Of a stretch of DNA of 64,000 nt, positions 50,408 through 58,591 are shown piece by piece. Each line of letters begins with the position of its first letter. Position 1 is the stretch's first letter. The notes beneath the pieces are model-generated. The model was given only the letters and a program-made list of their open reading frames with translations. It had not been told where the DNA came from and did no database searches. Source of the DNA: Streptomyces kaniharaensis. GTDB lineage: Bacteria > Actinomycetota > Actinomycetes > Streptomycetales > Streptomycetaceae. A program made the position numbers and the translations under genes. The DNA is taken from positions 682,001 through 746,000 of the forward strand of contig NZ_WBOF01000003.1 in the NCBI RefSeq assembly GCF_009569385.1. Direction: 5' to 3'.

Positions 50408-50435
50408 TTGACACATCAGTGCCTCAATATATGCT
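50408..50435 (+). promoter_or_regulatory. Candidate promoter/operator in the TetR-amine oxidase intergenic region
   Basis: TTGACA (50408-50413) and TATGCT (50430-50435), 16 bp apart, form a sigma-70-like promoter reading toward the amine oxidase. The overlapping stretch TTGACACATCAGTGCCTCAA is an imperfect inverted repeat that could be the TetR operator. The region is clearly lower in GC than its surroundings. Confidence 0.45.
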
Positions 50436-50796
50436 TTGCAGTATCAGCCTCATTGTACTGAAGAGAGGGGTTCTCACCGTTCCCCGCGGCCTGGCCTGCG
50501 CCTGGTCACACGGAAGTCCCCGGCGTCCGGCAGGGGCACCGTCGGCCAGCCCGTTCCCGGCGCCGGTCTTCCCATGCCGCGCCAGGGGGAATGGATCGTC
50601 CGCGGAGGCAGGGCGCGGTCGGTGTGCACGCCGGCAAGGGGATACGCACCGCGCGTGAGGCGGCCTCGACGGAGTCGGGGGCTGCCGCTGGAGGCTGCGC
50701 GGCTCTTCACACCCGCAGGCAGGTCGCCGGGCGCAACGAAGCGTCGCCGACAGGCTTGTAGAAGCTCATGACAGATCGCAGATCGGTAGAACACCC
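50436..50796. other. Long 5' region before the amine oxidase gene, nothing recognised
   Basis: About 360 bp between the candidate promoter and the amine oxidase ATG. No gene, repeat or riboswitch could be supported. The ribosome site before 50797 is weak. Confidence 0.4.
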
Positions 50797-52233
50797 ATGA
50801 CGATGCACCGCCGACGGTTTCTGACGAGTATGGGCCTGGGTCTGACCGGGGTGGCCGCTCTCGGCGCCCTGTCCGCGTGCGACAACAACGAGGACGGGGA
50901 CGGTGCGGCGGGCGAGAGCACACCGTCGGCCCCGTCCGGCTCGTCTTCGCCCGGCCGCAGCGGGGTGATCGTCGTCGGAGCCGGGATCAGCGGTCTTGCC
51001 GCCGCCCGTTATCTGGCCGGCAAGGGCAAGGACGTCCTGCTGCTCGAAGCGCGCAACCGGATCGGCGGCCGGATCTGGACCAGCGAACAGTGGGCGGGCG
51101 TGCCGGTCGACCTCGGGGCGTCGTGGATCCACGGCACTGACAAGAACCCGATCACCGACCTGGCCAACAAGGCGGGCGCGCGGATGGTCACGACCGACTC
51201 CGAGAGCGCCACCGACTACCTGGCCAACGGGCACCAGGCCGATGACGCCGCGGAACAGGCGATCCAGCGATGGCGCAAGGCCACCGCACAGGCGCTGGCC
51301 ACCAACCAGGACAAGAACGAGGACCAGAAGGACACCTCCGTGCGCAGTGTCGTCGAACGCGCGCTGAACTGGCCGACGCTGTCGAACGACGACAAGTCCC
51401 TGGTCTCCTTCGCGCTGAACGACTACGAGCACGAGTACGCCGGCAGTGTGAACGACATGTCGGCGCTGTACTTCGACAGCGACAAGAAGATCAACGGCAA
51501 GGACGTGCTGTTCCCGGGCGGCTACCACCAGATCACCGATCTGCTGGCCAAGGGGCTGACCGTGCGCACCGAGCACGTCGTCCAGCAGATCGACTGGGAC
51601 TCCGGCGGCGTGACGGTCACCACCGACAAGGGCGCGTTCCAGGGCGACCACGTGGTGGTGACCCTGCCGCTCGGGGTGCTGCAAAGCGGCACGGTGAAGT
51701 TCGGCCCCGGCCTCCCCGCCGACAAGCAGGCCGCCATCGGCAAACTCGGCATGGGGGTGCTCAACAAGTGCTACCTACGCTTCCCCAAGGTGTTCTGGGC
51801 GGACACCGACTGGCTGATGTGCGTGCCGAACCTGGACAAGTACGGGCAGTGGGAGCAGTGGATCAACGGCAACCGCGCCGTCGGCCAGCCGGTGCTGCTC
51901 GGGTTCAACGCCGCCGACTTCGGGCGCACGATCGAGGGCTGGAGCGACGCCCAGATCGTCGCCGGCGCCATGGGAACACTGAAGACGATCTATGGCGGCA
52001 ACATTCCCCAGCCGACCGACTTCCAGATCACCCGCTGGGCGTCCGATCCGTACGCGCGAGGCTCCTACTCGTTCAACAAGGTCGGCTCCACCCCGGCCAT
52101 GCGCGACCAGCTCGCGGCCCGAATCGGTGACCGGGTGCACTTCGCCGGCGAGGCGACCCAACGGGACTCCTTCGCGACCGTGCACGGCGCCTACCTGTCG
52201 GGAATCCGCGCAGCCGAGGAAATCGCCGGCTGA
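50797..52233 (+). CDS. Flavin monoamine oxidase family protein, predicted Tat-exported lipoprotein
   Basis: A 478-residue FAD-dependent oxidoreductase. The twin-arginine signal MHRRRFLTSMGLGLTG is followed by a lipobox LSAC (Cys about 28), so it is probably exported folded and lipid-anchored. A Ser/Gly/Pro linker leads to the dinucleotide motif VIVVGAGISGLAAAR, then LLEARNRIGGRIWT and the C-terminal HFAGEATQRDSFATVHGAYLSG FAD segment. It should oxidise an extracellular amine with release of hydrogen peroxide; the substrate (polyamine, aromatic amine or amino acid) is not evident. ATG 50803 is a possible start two codons later. Confidence 0.9.
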   Translation: MTMHRRRFLTSMGLGLTGVAALGALSACDNNEDGDGAAGESTPSAPSGSSSPGRSGVIVVGAGISGLAAARYLAGKGKDVLLLEARNRIGGRIWTSEQWAGVPVDLGASWIHGTDKNPITDLANKAGARMVTTDSESATDYLANGHQADDAAEQAIQRWRKATAQALATNQDKNEDQKDTSVRSVVERALNWPTLSNDDKSLVSFALNDYEHEYAGSVNDMSALYFDSDKKINGKDVLFPGGYHQITDLLAKGLTVRTEHVVQQIDWDSGGVTVTTDKGAFQGDHVVVTLPLGVLQSGTVKFGPGLPADKQAAIGKLGMGVLNKCYLRFPKVFWADTDWLMCVPNLDKYGQWEQWINGNRAVGQPVLLGFNAADFGRTIEGWSDAQIVAGAMGTLKTIYGGNIPQPTDFQITRWASDPYARGSYSFNKVGSTPAMRDQLAARIGDRVHFAGEATQRDSFATVHGAYLSGIRAAEEIAG

Positions 52234-52598
52234 ATCAGCCGACCCCGCGACGAGACGCCGGCTTGTGCCCGCCGCGCGGGCGGCACAGTACGACCACGTT
52301 TCGTCCACCGAGGCCCCCGCGGGCGACCCCCGACGCCTGCGGGAGGGCAGCCCCCGCCGGTGCGTACCCCCGGACGCACCGGCGAGGGCTCCACAGGCCT
52401 GTCCCTTGTGCAGGCCGCCGGCTGGTGCCCTCATGACAGGCCGAAACGCCCGCGCGACCGGTCGACGGGCCCGACGCGGACAGCCACCACCGGATATGAT
52501 CCGCTGCGATTCCGGACGCTGGCACACAACCGGGGCGCACTGCCGCCGCACCCGTTCCACCGCGTCCCGTACCCTCGCACGACCCGCTGGGAGCCAGC
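52234..52598. other. Intergenic region, nothing recognised
   Basis: About 365 bp between the amine oxidase and the protein kinase. Frames here are arginine/proline-rich and without recognisable motifs. No palindrome of the dormancy-box type was found. Confidence 0.5.
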
Positions 52599-54242
52599 AT
52601 GACCGCACACCGTTATGGCGCCCAGCCGCCCTCCGCCTTCGAGGCGCTGTCCCCCGAGGACCCCCGCGAGGTCGGCGGCTACCGCCTGTGCGCCCGGCTC
52701 GGCGCCGGCGGGATGGGCCGGGTCTACCTGGCCTACACCCCCGGCGGGCGCCCGGTCGCGCTCAAGGTGGTCCGGCCCGAACTCGCCGAGGACCCCGAGT
52801 TCCGGCACCGTTTCGCCCAGGAGGTCGCCAGCGCCCGGCGCATCCACGGCCTCTACACCGCCCAGGTCGTCGACGCGGGCACCGACGCCGACGCCCCCTG
52901 GCTCGCCACCACGTTTGTAGCCGGCCCCTCCCTCCACCAGGTCGTCCGCCGCCACGGCCCGCTGCCCGAACGCACCGTACTGCTCCTGCTCGCAGGCATC
53001 GCCGAGGCCCTGCAGGCGATCCACGCCACCGGCGTCGTCCACCGCGACCTCAAACCCGGCAACGTCCTCGTCGCCGCCGACGGCCCCCGCGTCATCGACT
53101 TCGGCATCGCCCGCGCCGCCGACGCCAGCCCGCTCACCGGCACCGGCCTGCGCATCGGCTCGCCCGGCTTCATGGCCCCCGAACAGGCCCTCGGACTGCC
53201 CGTCACCCCGGCCACCGACGTCTTCGCCCTCGGTGCCCTGACCGCCTTCATAGCCTCCGGAAGGACCCCTTTCGGCGACGGGCCCGAGCCGATCTCGCTC
53301 TACCGGGCGGTACACGAGGAGCCCGACCTGTCCGCGCTTCCGCACGGCCTGCACGACCTCGTCCGGCACTGCCTGGCCAAGAGCCCCGAGGACCGGCCGG
53401 GCACCGCCTGGCTGGTGGAAGCCGCCCGCCGCCACCCCGCCACCGGCGGCGAACTGCGTTTCTCCGACGGCTGGCTGCCCCGGCAGGTCAGCAGCGAACT
53501 GAACCGTCACAGCGACCTCCCGACCACGCCCGCACCGCCCGCCACCATCCTCGACCCGGCCGGCGCCGGGGCCGCACCCGTCCCGCCCGCCCCGGCACCC
53601 ACCCGCCGGGAGACGGAGCCGGCCCGCCCGGGCTCAGTCCCCGCCGGTAGCCGCCGAGCCGCGAGAACCGCGGGCCGGGGCGCCCGCACGGCGCTCCTGA
53701 CGACTACGGCCCTCCTCGTCGGCGCAGCGGCGACGTTCTTCCTGCTCGACTACTTCGAGTACTTCGACGACTCCGCCGAACAACCCGCTGCCGCCACCAG
53801 CAGCCTCCCCCCGTCCACCGCACCCGCCCCCGCCTCTTCCTCCGCGTCCCCGCAGCAGGCCGCTGTCTCCGGCTACACCGTCGCCTACACGGACCGCGAA
53901 CTCACCTCTCCCGACCACGACCACGAGTTCGACATCAAAGCCGGGAAGGTGACCCAGGACGCCTCCGCCTGGTACCTGGCCCGTCAGTCCGGAGCCTTCG
54001 TCATCCCGGAGGACAGCGACGCCTACATCGCGCCCGCCGGACCTCTCACGCTCTCCGACTGCCTCAAGGGCGTCGAAGCCGAGCCCACCTCCACCCTGCC
54101 CTTTGCCGCCCTTCGTGCCGACCGCAGCTTCTGTGTCCGCTCTCCCGGCGGTCAGGACATCGCCGTCGTCCGCACGCTCACCACCGCCACGAGCGACGGT
54201 CCGGTCAAGGTCTCCATCACCTACTACCGCCGTTCGGCCTGA
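52599..54242 (+). CDS. Membrane Ser/Thr protein kinase (PknB-like)
   Basis: A 547-residue Hanks-type kinase. The glycine loop is LGAGGMGRVY, the ATP lysine K56 (VALKVV), the catalytic loop HRDLKPGN, then DFGIA and SPGFMAPE. The kinase domain ends near 275. A Pro/Ala-rich juxtamembrane linker leads to one transmembrane helix (about 368-390) and an extracellular domain of about 150 residues after a Ser/Pro/Ala linker. No PASTA repeats are present, so the sensor domain is of another type. It is a single gene with a hairpin after the stop. A link to the island's regulator is possible, since kinases modify DosR in mycobacteria, but is not shown here. Confidence 0.92.
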   Translation: MTAHRYGAQPPSAFEALSPEDPREVGGYRLCARLGAGGMGRVYLAYTPGGRPVALKVVRPELAEDPEFRHRFAQEVASARRIHGLYTAQVVDAGTDADAPWLATTFVAGPSLHQVVRRHGPLPERTVLLLLAGIAEALQAIHATGVVHRDLKPGNVLVAADGPRVIDFGIARAADASPLTGTGLRIGSPGFMAPEQALGLPVTPATDVFALGALTAFIASGRTPFGDGPEPISLYRAVHEEPDLSALPHGLHDLVRHCLAKSPEDRPGTAWLVEAARRHPATGGELRFSDGWLPRQVSSELNRHSDLPTTPAPPATILDPAGAGAAPVPPAPAPTRRETEPARPGSVPAGSRRAARTAGRGARTALLTTTALLVGAAATFFLLDYFEYFDDSAEQPAAATSSLPPSTAPAPASSSASPQQAAVSGYTVAYTDRELTSPDHDHEFDIKAGKVTQDASAWYLARQSGAFVIPEDSDAYIAPAGPLTLSDCLKGVEAEPTSTLPFAALRADRSFCVRSPGGQDIAVVRTLTTATSDGPVKVSITYYRRSA

Positions 54243-54253
54243 CCCAGTCGCGC

Positions 54254-54273
54254 CCGGGTCTTGTACGACCCGG
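54254..54273 (+). terminator. Hairpin after the kinase gene
   Basis: A 7-bp stem, CCGGGTC (54254-54260) with GACCCGG (54267-54273), closes a TTGTAC loop 12 bp after the kinase stop. A modest terminator candidate. Confidence 0.5.
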
Positions 54274-54284
54274 CCCGGGGCCCG

Positions 54285-54366
54285 TACGCGACCAGTCCAC
54301 CCGCGAACGCTGGGAAGCAGATCACACGGCCTGCTCGGCCAAGGCGTCGGCCTGCTCGAACGGGCC
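54285..54366 (+). mobile_element. ISL3 transposase fragment (about 80 bp)
   Basis: The stretch reads like the middle of the ISL3 transposase at 28141-28225: GCGACCAGTCCACCCGCGAA.. aligns with GCGAGCAGACCACCCGCGAG.., and AAGGCGTCGGCCTGCTCGAA with AAGGGCGTCGGCCTGCTCGA. It has indels and no ends. It is a relic between the kinase and the nitroreductase. Confidence 0.65.
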
Positions 54367-54381
54367 TACGAGGAACGTCCT

Positions 54382-55368
54382 CTACTCCGCTGGCGGATCG
54401 AGGGTGTCCTCCACCGGGCGGCGCGGGCTGGCGGTACCGGGCGGGCCGTAGCCCAGGCGCAGGACCAGCTGGACGTGGGCGGGCCCGTCGGCGGGGTCGC
54501 GCAGGCGCCAGCGCGTCTCGGGGATCTCGACGGCCTGGTGCAGGACGGAGGCGCGCAGGCCGTGGACGGTGGCGAGCAGCCAGACGCGTTCCAGTGCCTG
54601 TCCGGTGCGCAGCCAGTCGGCTTGGTGGTCGAGGTGGGTGGTGAGGGTGGCGAGTTGGGGCAGGGCCTCGAAGCGTTCGGCGGGGGTGGTGTGGCGCGGT
54701 GGGTGGCCGGTGAAGCCGCGCATCGGGACGCGGGCGTCGCGGTCGTGGGAGCCGAGGGCGGTGAGGGGGATGCCGTCGTAGGAGGGTTCGAGGCGCAGCC
54801 AGTGGCGGGTTTCGGCTTCGCGGGTGACGTCGGCGGCGATGCGGGCCTCGGCTTCGGAGGTGAGGGCGAGGACGCGGCGTACGCCGTGCTCTTCGAGCAT
54901 GCTGAGTGTGACGCCTTCGTCCTGGGCTGCGGTGATGAGGTCGGCGACGAGTGCCTCGGGGACGTCCCGGTTGGTGAACGGCTGCCGGCTGGAGTGGCGC
55001 CTCGCGATGGCCGGGTAGAGGTCGGCTCCGAGGGGCTGTGACCAGTCGGTCGGTGCGGAGAGGTCGAGGACGGCTCGCGGCTGCGCGCCTTCACCGGCCG
55101 GCAGCAGCCGGACGGCGGCCTCGCGGCCGAGGTGGGCGGCGGCCACGCGCAGGTTGAACAGGGCGGCGCCGATCGAGATGTGCAGCGCCCTGCCGTCGGG
55201 GTCGGCGGCCGGGACGGCCCGGCGCAGGTCTGCGTGGACCTCCAGTCCTCGCAGGTCGGGCGTCGGGCGGAAACGCCAGGGCTGGCTGTTGTGCAGTGAG
55301 GGCGCCGCGCCGCCGGCTTCGGCCAGCAGGCGCAGATCCGCAGTGGTGAGGGCGGCTTCGGTTGTCAT
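54382..55368 (-). CDS. Acg-family nitroreductase-like flavoprotein
   Basis: A 328-residue protein of the Acg family (M. tuberculosis Rv2032, Rv3127 and Rv3131, all DosR-regulon). The N-terminal APSLHNSQPWRF and the central RRHSSRQPF and WLRLEPSYDGIPL segments are typical. The fold is a tandem nitroreductase-like domain that may sequester FMN rather than act as a normal nitroreductase; that view is from the literature on Acg. ATG 55368 has GGGGAG at suitable spacing and is favoured over GTG 55374. A weak box lies 69 bp upstream. Confidence 0.88.
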   Translation of the reverse strand: MTTEAALTTADLRLLAEAGGAAPSLHNSQPWRFRPTPDLRGLEVHADLRRAVPAADPDGRALHISIGAALFNLRVAAAHLGREAAVRLLPAGEGAQPRAVLDLSAPTDWSQPLGADLYPAIARRHSSRQPFTNRDVPEALVADLITAAQDEGVTLSMLEEHGVRRVLALTSEAEARIAADVTREAETRHWLRLEPSYDGIPLTALGSHDRDARVPMRGFTGHPPRHTTPAERFEALPQLATLTTHLDHQADWLRTGQALERVWLLATVHGLRASVLHQAVEIPETRWRLRDPADGPAHVQLVLRLGYGPPGTASPRRPVEDTLDPPAE

Positions 55369-55437
55369 GGTCACTCACTCCCCGCCGGCTGGAAGCGCCG
55401 GTGATACAAGCATCGCCCGGACGTGAGCTCCGGGCGA

Positions 55438-55451
55438 GGGCCCGACAGCCC
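55438..55451. promoter_or_regulatory. Weak DosR-box-like site
   Basis: GGGCCCGACAGCCC keeps the GGG...CCC frame and one inner pair and lies 69 bp before the Acg-type gene. It is listed because of its position; by sequence alone it is marginal. Confidence 0.35.
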
Positions 55452-55500
55452 TGCCCTGGGCCGGCGGACGTGCGGCCTGATGCGCCGATGACGGGCATCT

Positions 55501-55698
55501 TCAGCGGGAGGCGGACGCCAGCAGTTCGATGTGGCCGCTGCGCAGGTGGTTGCAGTGGCCGTCGGTGAACTCCAGCCGAAGGCTGTGGTCCGCAGGGACG
55601 TCCACGACCACGGCGCTCTCGATCGTGCCGTACGACGATTCGCGGTACACGCACACGCGGTCGCCGATGTGGAACTCCGCCGTCTCCGAGATGATCAC
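55501..55698 (-). CDS. Small hypothetical protein (65 aa)
   Basis: A 65-residue ORF from GTG 55698 (VIISETAEFHIGDRVCVYRE...) with GAAGG upstream. The pattern of short beta strands (GDRVCVY, ESAVVVDVP, LRLEFTDG, GHIELL) suggests a small SH3/KOW-like barrel, reminiscent of but not the same as the DUF1918 protein at 21197. It lies opposite the OsmC gene with the box at 55878-55891 between them (179 bp away). Function unknown. Confidence 0.65.
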   Translation of the reverse strand: MIISETAEFHIGDRVCVYRESSYGTIESAVVVDVPADHSLRLEFTDGHCNHLRSGHIELLASASR

Positions 55699-55877
55699 CG
55701 TTTCACCTTCTCTTCCCCTGAGGGGATACGTCCACAGTGACGTATACGGTGCGGTGGCCCCGAGAGGCTCAGGGCCCCTGTGTGGGGGTCTCCACCGCCC
55801 TTGTCCGCCGGCGCGTCCGACCCTTACCGGGCAGGCCCTGACCGCCCCGGCGGACCCGACCGATGGGGCCCAGTGGC

Positions 55878-55891
55878 GGGCCGAACGGCCC
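55878..55891. promoter_or_regulatory. DosR-box-like perfect palindrome
   Basis: GGGCCGAACGGCCC, 83 bp before the OsmC-family gene at 55975 that begins the OsmC-CBS-Hsp20 cluster. Confidence 0.65.
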
Positions 55892-55974
55892 TGCCCCCGC
55901 GCGCCACTCGGCCGTCTCCTGGACAGCAGAGGCCCGGTTGACCGTGCCGGGACGTGAACACCGGAGGCACGGCC

Positions 55975-56637
55975 GTGCTGACCGACGACGCTCGCACCAC
56001 CACCCAGCAGCTCATGCACACCGCCTGCGGGCGGACCATCGCGGTGTCCCGGTTCGCCCCGGAGGTCCTGCCGGATGTCGGCCGCGTCGTCCTCGACACG
56101 GCCTGCGAACCGTACGACACGGACGAGGTCTGGGCCTCGCTCACCCCGGCCGAGGCCAGGCAGCTGGCGGGGATGCTGCTCCGCCAGGCCGCCGCCGTCG
56201 AGAACCCCCACTCGCTGCGGCCCGGGCGGATCGAGGTGGATCCAGTGGCGGGCGACCTGTACGCCATCGGCCTTCGGTCGCACGCCCTGGCGGTCGACCA
56301 GCCCGCCCAGGCCGGAGGCGGCGACGCCGCACCGACCCCGGTCGAGCTGTGCGCCTCCGCGCTGGCCTCCTGTACGGCCCACTACGCCGGCGGCTACCTC
56401 GACCGGCACGGTCTCAGCCGCGACGGTCTCCACGTCACCGCCGACTACACCATGGCCCGGGATCGCCCGGCCCGGATCGCCTCGGTGTCCATCGAGGTCA
56501 CCGCCCCCAGCCTGCCACCGGAGCGGGCGCCCGGGCTGCTCGCGGTCATCCGCCACTGCACGGTGAAGAACACGCTCGACAACCCGCCGGATGTCACGGT
56601 CTCACTGAACGACACCGGAGAGGCCCTGGTGTCATGA
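55975..56637 (+). CDS. OsmC-family protein with N-terminal extension
   Basis: A 220-residue protein. The C-terminal part (about 75-215) is an OsmC/Ohr-like domain with PTPVELCASALASCTAHYAGG, which keeps cysteines in the region where the family has its peroxidatic pair. The N-terminal 70 residues form a separate small domain (VSRFAPEVLPDVGRVVLDTA). It may reduce organic peroxides. GTG 55975 with GGAGG upstream is preferred over GTG 55954. The stop overlaps the next gene as ATGA. Confidence 0.82.
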   Translation: MLTDDARTTTQQLMHTACGRTIAVSRFAPEVLPDVGRVVLDTACEPYDTDEVWASLTPAEARQLAGMLLRQAAAVENPHSLRPGRIEVDPVAGDLYAIGLRSHALAVDQPAQAGGGDAAPTPVELCASALASCTAHYAGGYLDRHGLSRDGLHVTADYTMARDRPARIASVSIEVTAPSLPPERAPGLLAVIRHCTVKNTLDNPPDVTVSLNDTGEALVS

Positions 56638-57062
56638 AGGCGGTGGACATGATGACCGCACCGCCGGTCACCGTCGGCCCCACGGCGACGGCCTTCGAGG
56701 CAGCGCTGCGAATGGAGCAGGAGGCGATCGGCTGCGTCCTCGTCACGGACCGGGACGGCCAGCTGTGCGGCATCCTCACCGACCGCGACCTGACCCTCCG
56801 CGGGCTGGCCCACGGGGTCGACTACGGGCGGCTGGTCGCGGACCTCATGACCGCACCGGTCACCACCGTGGGCGCCGACGACGACCTCGACACCGCGTAC
56901 CGCACCTTCCGAAGCGCCGGCGTCCGACGCCTCCCTGTACTCGACGACGGCCGCCCGATCGGCATGCTCACGGTCGACGACCTGCTGCGCGACGTCGTCC
57001 AGCGGCTTTTCGACCTGCTCATTCCCGTCTCCCGCAGCGTGCTGCGCGAGAACGTGGTCTGA
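56634..57062 (+). CDS. CBS-pair protein
   Basis: A 142-residue protein made of two CBS motifs (MMTAPPVTVGPTATAFEAAL, CGILTDRDLTLRG; DLMTAPVTTVGADDDL, IGMLTVDDLLRD). It lacks the BON domain of the longer relatives and resembles M. tuberculosis Hrp1 (Rv2626c), a DosR-regulon CBS protein of about the same size. Its ATG overlaps the OsmC stop, and the Hsp20 gene starts 44 bp later, giving a three-gene operon. Confidence 0.9.
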   Translation: MKAVDMMTAPPVTVGPTATAFEAALRMEQEAIGCVLVTDRDGQLCGILTDRDLTLRGLAHGVDYGRLVADLMTAPVTTVGADDDLDTAYRTFRSAGVRRLPVLDDGRPIGMLTVDDLLRDVVQRLFDLLIPVSRSVLRENVV

Positions 57063-57106
57063 CCAGCACCAAGGAAACATCACAACCTGTCCCGTGGGAG
57101 GCCATC

Positions 57107-57535
57107 ATGGCCAGTGACCTGCTCAGAAGATTCCCCTTCGGCTACTGGTGGCCGTCCCTGCCAGACCTCCTCGAAGACTTCCCCGTCGACCTCCGCATGC
57201 CGGTCGGCGAGCACATGCTCCGCATCGAGGAGTCCGAGACCGACGGCGTCTACCAGCTCAAGGCCGAACTCCCCGGCGTCGACCCCGACAAGGACATCAC
57301 GATCAGCGTTGGCGACGGCGTCCTGACGGTCCAGGCCGAGCGCGCGGAGGAGAAGAAGGAGAAGCAGCGCTCCGAGTTCCGCTACGGCTCGTTCACCCGC
57401 AGCGTCCGCCTGCCCGCCGGCGTCCGCGAGGAGGAAGTCACCGCCGTGTACGACCAGGGTGTCCTGACCGTCCGCGCGCCGATCGGCGAGGCCGGGAAGC
57501 CCGCCCGCAAGGTCGAGATCACCCGAGGCGGCTGA
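57107..57535 (+). CDS. Hsp20/alpha-crystallin small heat shock protein
   Basis: A 142-residue chaperone with the alpha-crystallin domain (YQLKAELPGVDPDKDITISVGDGVL through RVSVRLPAG-like FTRSVRLPAGV) and the strand VLTVRAPI near the end. Size and sequence resemble M. tuberculosis Acr/HspX (Rv2031c), a hallmark DosR-regulon protein that holds unfolding proteins during dormancy. ATG 57107 follows GGGAGG. A hairpin terminator closes the operon. Confidence 0.93.
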   Translation: MASDLLRRFPFGYWWPSLPDLLEDFPVDLRMPVGEHMLRIEESETDGVYQLKAELPGVDPDKDITISVGDGVLTVQAERAEEKKEKQRSEFRYGSFTRSVRLPAGVREEEVTAVYDQGVLTVRAPIGEAGKPARKVEITRGG

Positions 57536-57552
57536 TCCCCGCCCCTGACCGG

Positions 57553-57575
57553 GCCCGGGGCACCGTGCCCCGGGC
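57553..57575 (+). terminator. Hairpin terminator after the Hsp20 gene
   Basis: GCCCGGGGCAC (57553-57563) and GTGCCCCGGGC (57565-57575) pair almost without a loop, 18 bp after the Hsp20 stop. Confidence 0.7.
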
Positions 57576-57599
57576 TCAGCGCGCCCCGGAGGCCCGAAG

Positions 57600-57643
57600 A
57601 TGACCACGAAGACCACAACACCAACGCGCACCAAGCAGGACCC
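57600..57643 (+). pseudogene. 5' end of a gene disrupted by IS elements
   Basis: ATG 57600 follows a GGAGG site at 7-nt spacing and starts MTTKTTTPTRTKQDP before the sequence changes to ISL3 terminal DNA. It is probably the start of the receiver/FAD-oxidoreductase gene whose 3' end lies at 59735-60035, though 14 codons cannot prove it. Confidence 0.45.
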
Positions 57644-57814
57644 GGGTGTGTCCAGGCACCGTAATCGGCGGTAACGAAGGGTGACGGGCATCGTTGGCAT
57701 GGTGTGCGAGTTGTCAACGAGCCTGTGAGCGTGGTGCTTTCTGGCCTGTCGGCGCTCGTCATCGAGGAGGTGGCAGACGAGGACGGCCTGATCCGGGTGA
57801 CGGCGCGGACAAGT
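57644..57814 (+). mobile_element. ISL3-family left-end remnant
   Basis: About 170 bp align with the left end of the complete element at 27282: CCGTAATCGGCGGTAAC, GCATCGTTGGCATGGTGTG and the first transposase codons (VSVVLSGLSALVIEEVADED). It differs by many substitutions and stops abruptly at the IS5-type element at 57815. No right end is found beyond that element, so the rest was deleted. Confidence 0.8.
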
Positions 57815-57921
57815 GAGGAAGTTCCATCGTGATTCGTGCAGGTCACCGGCCCTGGTGTGACAAGTGGTTGGGGTGCTCGCGCAGCTCATCACGGTGATCG
57901 TCGCGCGGAGATCATCCGTCA
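57815..57921 (+). repeat. Left terminal inverted repeat of the IS5-type element
   Basis: About 107 bp, matching the reverse complement of 59426-59532 with about 8 differences clustered near positions 48-55 of the repeat. Confidence 0.85.
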
Positions 57922-58016
57922 GCCTTTCTGGCTGTCTTCCCGGGATCTCCTGCACGCTGTGTGCCGGTCCCCTACTGTGCGAGCAGGGGCTGTGGTGGGC
58001 CCGCGCGGGAGGGGAT

Positions 58017-58520
58017 ATGGCTCAGAACCTGATGGTGTGGCTGCTGGAGCGCCGCGTGGTGCTGGAAGAACGCGTTGAGCGGCTGCGCAAGCAGCTGGCA
58101 GACACCGAGGCCGAAGTGGCTCGGTTGGAGGCCGCTGAGGTCGTCTACCGGCAGTACCAGGAGGACGCTGACGCCGGGCATCCCGACGCCGAGGCCTGGC
58201 AGCAGGCCCTGGAGGAGGCCACCGGCGGAGAACCCGCCGCGCCCGCGCCCGGCGCCGGTGTGACGCCGGGCGCCGCAGGCCAGCTGCTGATCCCGCACTG
58301 CGGCCAGGACAGCGGCCCGCAGGACCTGCCGGCCGACTATCAGGCGATCATGGGGATCGTCGCGGACGGCGACGGCCCGCTGCAGGCCAAGGACGTGGCC
58401 CGTGAGCTGGGACTGGATCCGGTGCCGGCGAAGGTGGAGCCGGTGCGCGGGAAGCTGCGCAAGCTGGCCGAACGCGGCTGGATCACCCGAACCGCGGCCG
58501 GACGCTACCTGCCCCGGTAG
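58017..58520 (+). CDS. Coiled-coil and winged-helix protein carried by the IS
   Basis: A 167-residue protein. Residues about 5-45 form a coiled coil (RRVVLEERVERLRKQLADTE), followed by an Ala/Pro-rich linker and a C-terminal winged helix (about 108-165: VARELGLDPVPAKVEPVRGKL, LAERGWITRTAAGRYL). ATG 58017 has GGAGGGG upstream. It lies between the terminal repeats and in the same direction as the transposase, so it is part of the element. It might regulate the transposase or help bind the long ends; no such role is known to me. Confidence 0.75.
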   Translation: MAQNLMVWLLERRVVLEERVERLRKQLADTEAEVARLEAAEVVYRQYQEDADAGHPDAEAWQQALEEATGGEPAAPAPGAGVTPGAAGQLLIPHCGQDSGPQDLPADYQAIMGIVADGDGPLQAKDVARELGLDPVPAKVEPVRGKLRKLAERGWITRTAAGRYLPR

Positions 58521-58591
58521 GGCGCGCGGTCCCGGAATAACGGCCGATTCCCGCCGCAACACGGCTTACCCCGGCGGGAGTTGGGAAGCTC

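Noticed and set aside
54103..55041. A glycine/valine-rich plus-strand frame of about 310 codons
   Set aside because: It is antisense to the Acg-type gene, which has clear family motifs, and has no motifs of its own.
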